From: VFZN01 sp963709325
GTDB lineage: Bacteria > Acidobacteriota > Vicinamibacteria > Vicinamibacterales > UBA2999
Assembly: GCA_963709325.1 (NCBI GenBank)
Contig: CAVPVV010000003.1
Span: 1,240,001 to 1,304,000, forward strand
Length of the DNA: 64,000 nucleotides
Direction: 5' to 3'
This document shows positions 44,968 through 53,395 of the stretch, in pieces. Position 1 is the first letter of the stretch. Each line of letters opens with the position of its first letter. The notes beneath the pieces were generated by a model, which was not told where the DNA came from, searched no databases, and worked only from the letters and a program-made list of their open reading frames with translations. The position numbers and the translations under genes were made by a program.

Positions 44968-45480
44968 ATGGATCCCCGTTACCCCACCGGCCCCTTCACG
45001 TTCGTCCCGAATCCCTCGCCCGAGCTGCGGGCGGCCTGCATCGCGGCCATCGGCAATTTTCCGGCCGAAATCCACGCCGCGGCGGCGTCACTATCGCCCG
45101 GCAAGCTCGACGCCACCTACCGCGACGGCGGCTGGACCGCCCGCCAGGTGATTCACCATGTGGCCGACAGCCACATGAACGCCTACGTGCGCTTCAAACT
45201 GACCCTGACGGAGGATAAGCCGCCGCTGAAGCCGTACGAGGAGCAGATTTGGGCAGAGCTGATTGACGGCAAGACCGGCGACCCGTCGACCTCGCTCGGC
45301 ATCCTGGACGGCGTGCACCACCGCCTGCACCGGCTGCTGACCTCGCTTGCCCCGTCAGACTTCGCGCGAACCGCGCACCACCCGCAGCACGGTCAGGTCA
45401 CGCTCGACTGGCTCGTCCAGCTCTACGCCTGGCACGGTAAGCACCATATCGGCCACCTTCGGCTCGCGCAAGAACGCTGA
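44968..45480 (+). CDS. DinB/YfiT-family metal-dependent transferase
   Basis: 170 residues, starting MDPRYPTGPFTFVPNPSP. The three metal-binding histidines of the DinB/YfiT four-helix bundle are visible: VIHHVADSHMNAY (first) and YAWHGKHHIGHLRLA (last two). YfiT is the bacillithiol transferase; related proteins bind nickel or zinc and other thiols. The exact thiol is unknown here. The longer reading frame from 44932 is rejected because the ATG at 44968 fits a leaderless promoter (TATGAT, 44956). Confidence 0.8.
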   Translation: MDPRYPTGPFTFVPNPSPELRAACIAAIGNFPAEIHAAAASLSPGKLDATYRDGGWTARQVIHHVADSHMNAYVRFKLTLTEDKPPLKPYEEQIWAELIDGKTGDPSTSLGILDGVHHRLHRLLTSLAPSDFARTAHHPQHGQVTLDWLVQLYAWHGKHHIGHLRLAQER

Positions 45481-45499
45481 GCTCGCCTTGGAGGCCGAA

Positions 45500-45610
45500 C
45501 GTCATCTGGTGATCTGGTGACGTGGTGATTTGGTGATCTGATCTGATGATCTGAAGATCTAGTGACCCGATCTGTTGATCCGGAAATCTATCTGGTGATC
45601 TGGTGATCTT
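45500..45610. repeat. GATCTGGTGATCTGG word repeat
   Basis: About a dozen variants of GATCTGG(T)/GTGATCTG between a plus-strand gene end and the small gene at 45588. The unit is palindromic around GATC. Confidence 0.7.
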
Positions 45611-45783
45611 CGTCCGGCAATGAGCACGTGAAGAGCCACGTCTGCGCGACGTAGACACCAGCCTCGAGCTCGAGGCGGCGGTGCCTTCGCGGCCGGCAGG
45701 GTCGGTGTCTGGGCGAACGCGGCGGAGGCCATGAACAGCGTCGTAACGAGCAGGAGCACGAGTCGAACGGATACGGATCGCAT
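45588..45783 (-). CDS. small secreted protein of unknown function, possible frameshift
   Basis: Begins MRSVSVRLVLLLVTTLFMAS, a clear signal peptide ending AFAQ. The frame continues through TPTLPAAKAPP; a shift near 45672 leads to LELEAGVYVAQTWLFTCSLP and a stop at 45588. Without the shift the frame runs 9 codons further (to 45559) through arginine-rich sequence. At about 65 residues it is small. No similarity is known. Same direction as the GH15 gene but separated by its own stop. Confidence 0.3.
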
Positions 45784-45840
45784 CGGGCGGGATTCTGCCG
45801 CGGCCGCCGCCCGCCGGCCGTTACACTAAAGGCGCACCTG

Positions 45841-47620
45841 TCAGGCCCACGCCCGAAAGTGTGCAGCCTGCGCGTCCGACAGTTCGCCGATCGTGATCGC
45901 GGCGTGAATCAGGCCGACGTGCGTGTAGGCCTGCGGGAAGTTTCCGAGCAGGCGGCCGGTGTCGGGATCCACGTCCTCCGAGAACAGCCCGAGCGGGTTG
46001 GCGTACTTCAGCAGCCGGTTGAACAACGCCCGCGCTTCCTCGATCTCGCCCATCATCGCCAGCGCCTCGGCCCACCAGAACGAGCAGATCGTGAACGCGC
46101 TCGTCGTCTCGCCGAAATCGTCGTCGTGGCGATAGCGGAGCATCAGCCCGCGGTCGACGAGTAGCCGCTCGTAGGCCCGGACCGTCGAGACGAAGCGCGG
46201 GTCGCGCGGATCGATGATGCCGATGGTCGGGAGCAGCAGGTTCGACGCGTCGCCGTGGCGCCCGCCGTAAGCCTGCGCGAAGAAACCGAGCTCCTGGTTG
46301 TAGGCCTGGGTCAGGATCTGCTCGCGCGCCTCGCGCGCCCACGCGCCCCAGGCCGCCGCCCGTTCCGGCTTCCCGTAGGCGGTGGCCAGCTCCGCGCCGC
46401 GATTGGCCGCCACCCAGCACATCGCCTTCGAGAAGGTGTAGTGCCGCGGCATCGTCCTGGTACTCCCACAGGCCGGTGTCCTCGAGCGGGAACTTGGCGA
46501 TCGCCTCTTCGACCAGCTGCTCGATGAGCGACATGATCGTCGGATCCTCGATGACCAGCCGCGGATCCGTGAGCAGCGTTTCGAGACAGAGCACCATCTC
46601 GCCCATCAGGTCGGTCTGGACCTGGGTGTACGCCGCGTTGCCGGTCCGGACCGGCCCGGTGCCCTCGAACCCGCGCAGGTGCGGCTGCAGCTCCTCGACG
46701 AGGTTGCGCTCGCCGCCGATGCCGTACAACGGCTGCAACGGGCCCGCCTCGGCGAGGTCGCGCAGGAACCGGACGAAGGCTTCGCCCTCGCCAAGTTGCC
46801 CAAGGCGGCGCAGCGCCTCGACCACGAACGCGGAATCGCGCAGCCAGCAGAACCGGTAGTCCCAGGTCCGCTCGGTACCGAGCGCTTCCGGCACACTCGT
46901 CGTCGCGGCCGCGATGATCGCACCGGTGTCGTTGAAGCCGTGCAGCTTCAGGCACAGGGCCGAGCGCAGGACTGCTTCGGGCGCAAAGGACGGCAGGGCC
47001 GCGGTTCTCGCCCAGGCCCGCCACCCCTTGACCGTCACCTCCAAGGCGTTCCCGACCGCAGCGGACGAGTCGTAATCGGTCGGCCGCCCCGCGCTCAGCA
47101 CGAAGAACAGCGGCCGGTCCACGCGAGCCGGCTGGCCGGAATCAAAGTAGGCCGGCGGCACGTTGGTGCGCAGGAACGAACGCATCTGGCCGCCGTGGAT
47201 CTCGATGCCCTGCTCGGCGGGCACGATCACCGGCACCTGCCGCCCGTAGTCCGGACGCGGATCGAAAACGACCCGAAGCCGGGGCGCGCCTTCGATCGGG
47301 CGAACCAGACGGTGGATCTCCGCCGGCGCGTCAACGCTGAGGCCCATGGGAAGCCGCGGCGCGAAGTCGAAGATCTCGCACCGGCCGTGCTCGGTCACGA
47401 CCTCGGTGCGCAACACGTTCGTATTGCGCACGTAGGACATCGTCGAAGAGAAGAGATTCAGCGGCTCGAACGCGAAGCGCCCGCCGCGCTCCTCGTCGAG
47501 GAGCCGCGCGAAGATCGACGGAGCGTCGAAGCGCGGAAGGCAGAGCCAATCGATGCTGGTATCCGGACCGACGAGCGCCAGGACGCGCCCGTTGCCAATG
47601 GCGCCGTGATCGAGCTTCAT
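45841..47620 (-). CDS. Glycoside hydrolase family 15 (glucoamylase or trehalase), one frameshift
   Basis: About 592 residues. The start MKLDHGAIGNGRVLALVGPD overlaps the otsA stop by ATGA. The N-domain (IDWLCLPRFDAPSIFARLLD) and the catalytic part with TWDYRFCWLRDSAFVVEALR (substrate-binding W-R-D) are typical GH15. After GLWEYQDD the frame shifts near 46455 and continues PRHYTFSKAMCWVAANRGAE and YTHVGLIHAAITIGELSDAQ. GH15 proteins next to trehalose genes often act as trehalases, so the enzyme may degrade the product of otsA/otsB rather than starch. Last gene of the operon. Confidence 0.75.
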
Positions 47621-49147
47621 GCCGCCGCTTCCGCCATGCGCGAGGCCGCCTGAATCATCTGGGCGGCCCAATCGTAGATCGTGTGCTCCTCCACGCGCGC
47701 CCGCAACGCCCGCATCCGCCGCTCCTGCTCTGAAGCCGGCATCGAGAGCGCCTCGTGGAGCACGCCGGCGAATTCGTCCACCGCGAACGGATTCACGTCG
47801 ACGGCTTCGCGCAGTTCGCGGGCGGCGCCGGTGAAACGCGACAGCACCAGCACGCCGCGCCAGATCCGGCCGCGACGCGATGAACTCCTTGGCGACCAGG
47901 TTCATCCCGTCGTGCAGCGACGACACCACGCAGACGTCGGCGGCGCGATAGAGCGCGGCCACGTCCTCCGGCTCGTGGTGCTGGCGCAGGTAGATCACCG
48001 GCGCCCAGCCGACGACGCCGAATCGATCGTTGATCGCTCGAACCGCAACGGCCACATCGTCACTGAGCGATTGATAGCGGTGCAGGTGCTCGCGGCTCGG
48101 CGCGCCGACCTGCAGCATCGTGACGCGGCCGCGCCACTCGGGGTGGTATTCGAGCATCCGCTCGAACGCCCGGATTCGCTCGGGAATGCCCTTCGTGTAG
48201 TCGAGCCGATCGACGCCGAAGATCAGTCTCGCCTCGCCGATGCCCAATCGTTCGCGGGTTTGCCGGACGTCGGCCTCCCGCGAGCGGCCCTTCGGCAGCC
48301 GCGCCCACGGCTCGGGGTCGATGCTGATCGGAAACGGCTTGACGTAGGTCTGGTGCCCGCCGCGAACCACGGCGAAGTGTTCGCGATCGATGCGCGCCTC
48401 GATGCTCGCATCAACGGTGTCGAAGAAGTTGTTGCAGTGGAACTGGATGTGGAAGCCGAGCAGGTCGTTTCCGAGCAGCCCGTCCACGATCGCCTCGCTC
48501 CACGGGCAGATCCGGAACGCCTCGGAGTTGGGCCACGGAATGTGCCAGAACTGGCAGACGACGGCGTCGGGCCGCGCCTGCTTGATCAGCCGAGGCAGCA
48601 GCGCGAAGTGGTAGTCCTGCACGAAGACAATCGCGCGGGCGCTGCCGATCTCGTCGATGACGGTGTTGGCAAACCGCTGGTTGACGCGCACGTACTGCTG
48701 CCAGTCGCGTTCGTCGAACTCGGGGCGTGCGTAGGCGATGTGGCACAGCGGCCACAGCGCGTTGTTCGCCAGGCCGTAGTAGTAGCCCTCTTCCTCCTGC
48801 TCGGTCAGCCAGACCCGGCGCAGGGTGTAGGTCGGGTTGTCGGGCGGGACCGCCACGCGGTCGTTGGCATCCACGGCTTCACGGTCGCCGCTGCCGCTTC
48901 CGTGGGCGATCCAGGTGCCGCCGCAGGCCCGCATCACCGGGTCGAGCGCGGTGACCAGACCGCTGGCCGGCCGCATCCACGCGGGGCTGGTGGTGTCCCG
49001 AGGCCCGCCGAACCAGGACAGCCACCCCCGGCGCGTCTTCGTGATGGCCCGCTTGACGTGGATGTACGGCTCGCGGTTCGCCACCACGATGAGCTTGGTA
49101 TTGCTGAGGCGGGGCCCGAGCGTGGCAATCAGTTCTGCTGATGTCAT
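47617..49147 (-). CDS. otsA: Trehalose-6-phosphate synthase (GT20), one frameshift
   Basis: About 509 residues when one frameshift near 47865 is corrected. GT20 motifs: KLIVVANREPY, ACGGTWIAHGSGSGDREAVD, VFVQDYHFALLPRLIKQ, FWHIPWPNSEAFRICPWSEA, IFGVDRLDYTKGIPERIRAF and SSLHDGMNLVAKEFIASRPD, which all bind UDP-glucose or glucose-6-phosphate. After ASRPDLA the frame resumes LVLSRFTGAARELREAVDVN. It makes trehalose-6-phosphate in the cytoplasm. 19 bases after otsB and coupled to GH15 by ATGA. Confidence 0.85.
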
Positions 49148-49166
49148 GCCTGGACCTGCTCCCGGG

Positions 49167-49946
49167 TTACTGGCGGGCGGTTAGCCACCTGAGAAGCGTA
49201 TCGACATCAGCAATACCGTCAAGCTGATGCGTAGCGGCCGTTGGCCGGCAGCCCACGAGGACGCCGACGCCGTGGGTCACGGCCCGGAACGCGTCCTCGT
49301 CGGTCACATCGTCGCCCAGAAAGACAACGGATGGGCTGCAGCCGGTCGCCTGGCAGATGTCCCGTTCGATCCAGATGACGGCGTCGCCTTTGTGACAGGC
49401 GATGTTGGGCAGGTACTCGACCACCAGCGACCCGTGCATGCGGCGAAGGTCGCCGCTGTCCACCCACTCGTCGGCGACCGCGTCCGCCAGGGTCAGCGCT
49501 GCCGCCCGCGAATCGTAGGGTACGGCGCGGGCATGGACCGCCACCGACACCCCTTTGTCCTCGACCAGCGCACCGGGAAAGTAGTCCACGACCTGTTCGA
49601 GGCGCGGCAGCAGCTCCTGAACGGCCGCTCGGGCGCGCTCGAGATCGGGATGATGCCAGCGGCGATCGCCGACTTCCACTTCCATCCCATGCAACCCCGC
49701 GTAGTAGCCGCGCGGCGGCAGCGGGGCGCGACGCCGCAGGTCTGGAATGCGCCGGCCGCTGACGATGCCGACGAACGTCTGCGGCTGGGCCGCGATGTCG
49801 CGGAGCCACTCGCGGCGGATGTCGGTGAGCATCGGCACCGACGGATTGGGATGGAACTCGGCCAGCGTGCCGTCGAAATCCGCCAGGAGCACGAGCGGCT
49901 CCTCGAGCGGAAGGCCGGCTATCGCGTGCTGTACGTCGGACAGCAT
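49167..49946 (-). CDS. otsB: Trehalose-6-phosphate phosphatase
   Basis: 259 residues of the HAD superfamily: LVLLADFDGTLAEFHPNP (motif I, D-x-D), IVSGRRIPDLRRR (motif II), VVFLGDDVTDEDAFRAV (motif IV) and HGSLVVEYLPNIACHKGDAV. It removes the phosphate of trehalose-6-phosphate. Only 10 bases after the LysE-type gene and 19 before otsA. Trehalose is used as osmolyte and stress protectant. Confidence 0.9.
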   Translation of the reverse strand: MLSDVQHAIAGLPLEEPLVLLADFDGTLAEFHPNPSVPMLTDIRREWLRDIAAQPQTFVGIVSGRRIPDLRRRAPLPPRGYYAGLHGMEVEVGDRRWHHPDLERARAAVQELLPRLEQVVDYFPGALVEDKGVSVAVHARAVPYDSRAAALTLADAVADEWVDSGDLRRMHGSLVVEYLPNIACHKGDAVIWIERDICQATGCSPSVVFLGDDVTDEDAFRAVTHGVGVLVGCRPTAATHQLDGIADVDTLLRWLTARQ

Positions 49947-49956
49947 CGCTCCAGTA

Positions 49957-50625
49957 TTACATCCGGCCGAGCACGCGCGCCGAAAGCCACAGCATGGCGA
50001 CGGCCGTGCCGAGCTCGAGCGTCAGGCGAACCCCCGGCCGCGCGAACACCCGGCCGAGCGCGTGAAACGCTGTGGCCCACCCGGCATGGCAGGCGAAGCC
50101 CAGAACGACGTGGGTCGCGGCAAGGAGCGCGAAATAGAACCGGGGCGGATCGGGCGGGATGAAAGTCGGCACGACGGCGATGTAGAAGCTGATGATCGCT
50201 GGGTTCAGCAGGTTTACGGTGAGCCCTTCGACAAACCCAGAGGCCTGCCCGTCGGCGGAACTCGGGACAGGTGCGTCCGGAGCGCGCCGGTCAGCAGGGG
50301 CGGACTCCACTGAGAACGGCGCGCCAGGTCGTTTCGCTCCCGGCCAGATGCGCGCCAGGCTCTTCAGTCCCAGCCAGGCCAGATAGGCTGCGCCGCCTAT
50401 CCGCAGCGAGTCCAGCACCATCGGCCACCGGCCGACGAGCACCCACAGCCCCAAACCGGCCAGCGTTGCGTGCGTGGTATTGGCAACCATCGCGCCAAGT
50501 GCCGCCCGGACACCCGCACTGTGGCCGTTGGCCAGCGTGTTCCGGACCACGACCGCGGTAGTGGCGCCGGGGGTTATCACCAGGACGATGGTGGCGGCCA
50601 GGTAGGCGAGGTAGAGCGAGCTCAC
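49957..50625 (-). CDS. LysE/RhtB-family translocator
   Basis: 222 residues, six hydrophobic segments. The family start YLAATIVLVITPGATTAVVV and the GLTVNLLNPAIISFYIAVVP motif are characteristic. A long polar linker (GAKRPGAPFSVESAPADRRA) lies in the centre. It exports an amino acid or a related small molecule through the inner membrane. GTG start at 50625 lies one base after the TPR gene's stop, in the same operon as otsB/otsA. Confidence 0.8.
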   Translation of the reverse strand: MSSLYLAYLAATIVLVITPGATTAVVVRNTLANGHSAGVRAALGAMVANTTHATLAGLGLWVLVGRWPMVLDSLRIGGAAYLAWLGLKSLARIWPGAKRPGAPFSVESAPADRRAPDAPVPSSADGQASGFVEGLTVNLLNPAIISFYIAVVPTFIPPDPPRFYFALLAATHVVLGFACHAGWATAFHALGRVFARPGVRLTLELGTAVAMLWLSARVLGRM

Positions 50626-50626
50626 G

Positions 50627-52325
50627 TCACCGCGCGGCGCCGAACAGGTCCGGGCCGAGTGTCACGTCCGCGCCCTTCCACGCCTCCTCGAAGGCCGTGC
50701 GCGCCGCCGCCGCGTCGGCTTTCTTCTGCGCCTCGAGCGCCTTCCACAATCCGAACAGCGATCGCGGGTTGCCGACGTTGTGCTGCAAGTCCTTGCGAAA
50801 CACCGATTCGGCGTTGGACGCACGTCCCGCCGCGAGCAGGACCGCGCCGAGCCGCTCGCGCTCCGGAAGCAGCCAGTCGGGCGGCTCGTTGTATGAGAGC
50901 CGGTCTTCCGCATCGACCGCCCGTGTGAACGCGGCAACCGCGGCAGCGGTGTCCTTCTTCGCGAAAGCGATGCGGCCATCGAGATCGCCGGCCGCGACCG
51001 CGACGAGCGCGCGCCCGCTGTTGCCCGTGCTGATCATGATGTCCTCGCCGATGGCGGCACTAGCGGCCTGCATCGCGGTCCGGGCCTGCTCGGCCTCGGC
51101 CACCTTGCCCTGTTCGGCGAGGGCTGCGCCGCGGGCGTAATGCGCGAGCGCGGTCTGGACCGATCGGCCCGACTCCGGCACTTTCACCTTCAGCGCATCG
51201 TTCCAGCGCCCGAAGCGGAGTGCGACCCAAGCGTCCTGCAGCGCGTAGGGTTCGGCCATCGGCATTTCCGCCGCGACTGGTTCGACCAGTTCCACGGTCT
51301 GGCGCGCCGAATTCGCGGCCTGCTGATAGTGGCCGGCGAACATTGCCGCCGCCGACTCGAACTGCAGGTTGTGCCCGTAATACATCACCGAGTAGAGCCC
51401 CTGGCTGCCCTGCCTTCTTGAAGTACTGCTCGTCGACGCGGGCCGCAGTAGCGTTGCTGGCCGCTGAGCGAGCGTACTGACCGGTGCGGATGTAGATGTG
51501 CGCAGGCATATGAACGAGGTGGCCGGCGCCGGGGACGAGCGATTCCAGGCGCTCGGCCTGCGGCGTGGCCCGTCCCGGGCTGCTCGAGGCCTCGACCGCG
51601 TGGATGTAGTAATGATTCGCGCCCGGATGATTCGGGTTCGCCGCCATCACCCGCTCGAGCGTCGCGACGATCGTGTCGGTGCCATCTTCAGCCTTCCCCT
51701 CCTTGTCGTAGAGCCGCCACGGCCGCAGGTTCATCAGGCTTTCGGCGTAGAGCGTGCTGACGTCGGGGTCGTCCGGGAACCGCTTCACGGCATCGGCCAT
51801 CGCCTCCGAATAGACGCGCTCGCGCGGAAGTTGATCGCCTTCGGGTTTTTCGACGTAGCGCTTCGCGAGGGCGTCGATGAGCGCCTGTTCCACCGGGCTG
51901 CCGTTCGCGGCGCGAGCCTTCGCCGCGGCCAGGTGCGTGTAAGCCTTGGCGATGCGATCGGCCGGCGCCGGATCGTTGATGTTGGTCCCGAGCGCAAGCG
52001 CCATGCCCCAGTGCGGCATCGGCGCCTTGTCGTCGAGGGCAGCAGCACGCGCAAACGACCTGAAGGCTTCCTCGTGATTGAAGCCGTATAGCAGCGTCAG
52101 TCCCTCGTTGAAGAACTGTTGCGCCTCCGGGCTCGAGGTCTCGATCTTCCGGCCGAACGACCCGAGGTTGCCGAGCAGGGTGGTGCGCGGCGGCGCTTCA
52201 CCCCCGGCCGCATCGTGGCCGGTGTGCGCCTGCTCCGGCGGCGGTGCCTCAGGGGATGGGGCCGAACACGCTGCCGCCACGAACAGGCCCGTGGCCACGA
52301 GCGCAAGCCGAAACGACCGGAACAT
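50627..52325 (-). CDS. TPR lipoprotein, one frameshift
   Basis: About 565 residues with a lipobox (FVAAACSAPSPEA) near residue 20. TPR-like helical pairs run through most of the length, for example SPEAQQFFNEGLTLLYGFNH, PGANHYYIHAVEASSSPGRA and NVGNPRSLFGLWKALEAQKK. The first part reads to DEQYFKKAG and the frame then shifts near 51410 to VMYYGHNLQFESAAAMFAGH. AGGAGG lies before the ATG. Likely a periplasmic binding or scaffold protein. A TAGAAT box lies at 52356-52361 on the minus strand, inside the end of the heme A synthase gene. First gene of the operon with LysE, otsB, otsA and GH15. Confidence 0.7.
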
Positions 52326-52355
52326 GACGCCTCCTTCGAGCGGAATGGTGTCTGA

Positions 52356-52361
52356 ATTCTA
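52356..52361 (-). promoter_or_regulatory. -10 box TAGAAT for the TPR lipoprotein operon
   Basis: TAGAAT on the minus strand, 31 bases before the ATG at 52325, overlapping the stop of the heme A synthase gene. AGGAGG lies between it and the ATG. Confidence 0.4.
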
Positions 52362-53324
52362 CGGTGATTCCCAGCCGGCGACCAGCAGCTGCACCATCTG
52401 AGCGCCCATCAGCAGGCTGGCCAGCGTCAGGTGCAGCACCTGGATCGTCGGCGCGAGCGCGACGTATGCCAGCGCAACGCCGAGCACGATCTGCAGCCCG
52501 GCCAATGCGACGACGGCGTAGGTCCATCGCGCCAGCCGGCGCGCCCCGGGGTGCTTCGACCAGAGCACGAGCAGCGTAATCAAGGCGAGCGACATCACCG
52601 CCAGCGCCATCGTCCGGTGCACGCTGTCGAACCAGCCGACGGTACTGAGCGCGGCGTCACGCGCCACACCTTCGTCGAGCGCATCGTCGATGGTTCCGCG
52701 GACCTGCGTGCCGAGCGCCACCTGGACGAGCGTGACGAGCATCATCACGACCACCGTGGTCACGAAGGTGCGAGACCGACGACTGCTGCCGGCGAGCGCG
52801 GCCGCGCCGCTGCCTCCGGAGCGCGCTACCGCCGGCAGGCGATAAGTCGCGTAGACCGTTGCGTAGAGCAGCAGCAGCACGATGGCGATGGCCACCACCA
52901 GGTGGGCGGTGACGATCCACGGGGCCAACGCGTGCGCGACGACCCGTCCCCCGAGCCAGCCTTCGTAGCCGGTCAGGAGAAGCGCGACGACGGTCGGCCA
53001 CAGGATGTGCGGGTCGCGGCGGTGGTGGCGGAACGCGGACACCGTCGCCGCCAGGATGAAGAAGCCGACCGTGACGCCCAGCAACCGGTTCAGATACTCG
53101 GTCCACATCAGCGCGGGATTGAACGCCGAGGCGTCAAACTGCGGCGGCAGTTCGGCGGCAGACGCCGGCGGGATCCAGGAACCGAAGCAACGCGGCCAGT
53201 CCGGGCAACCGAGGCCGGCTCCAGAGACTCGCACCAGGCTGCCGACGAGGATGAGCGCGTAGGTCAGGGCGGTGGTCCAGACCGCGAGGCGTACGAACGG
53301 CGTGCGGGCCATCGAGCGGGTCAC
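52359..53324 (-). CDS. ctaA: Heme A synthase (CtaA/COX15)
   Basis: 321 residues, eight hydrophobic segments, internal duplication of the four-helix type. Key histidines: FDSVHRTMALAVMSLALITL and IQVLHLTLASLLMGAQMVQL in the second half, TEYLNRLLGVTVGFFI and VTAHLVVAIAIVLLLLYATV in the first (the first half has an Asn where a His is common). GCPDWPRCFGSW gives the conserved cysteine pair near the N-terminus. It oxidises heme O to heme A for cytochrome c oxidase. GTG start at 53324 fits a leaderless promoter (GATAAT, 53331-53336). No ctaB or oxidase gene is in the window. Confidence 0.85.
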   Translation of the reverse strand: MTRSMARTPFVRLAVWTTALTYALILVGSLVRVSGAGLGCPDWPRCFGSWIPPASAAELPPQFDASAFNPALMWTEYLNRLLGVTVGFFILAATVSAFRHHRRDPHILWPTVVALLLTGYEGWLGGRVVAHALAPWIVTAHLVVAIAIVLLLLYATVYATYRLPAVARSGGSGAAALAGSSRRSRTFVTTVVVMMLVTLVQVALGTQVRGTIDDALDEGVARDAALSTVGWFDSVHRTMALAVMSLALITLLVLWSKHPGARRLARWTYAVVALAGLQIVLGVALAYVALAPTIQVLHLTLASLLMGAQMVQLLVAGWESP

Positions 53325-53330
53325 GCTTCG

Positions 53331-53336
53331 ATTATC
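53331..53336 (-). promoter_or_regulatory. -10 box GATAAT for a leaderless start
   Basis: GATAAT on the minus strand ends 7 bases before the GTG at 53324. No Shine-Dalgarno precedes that codon. The -35 region is unclear. Confidence 0.45.
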
Positions 53337-53395
53337 CGCCAGGGAACATGACCCCGAATTCGCGCGGATGGCGCACTTCGGTCCAGAGGTACCTC

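Noticed and set aside
47681..49141. 486-codon open frame opposite otsA
   Set aside because: Shadow; otsA motifs are all on the minus strand.
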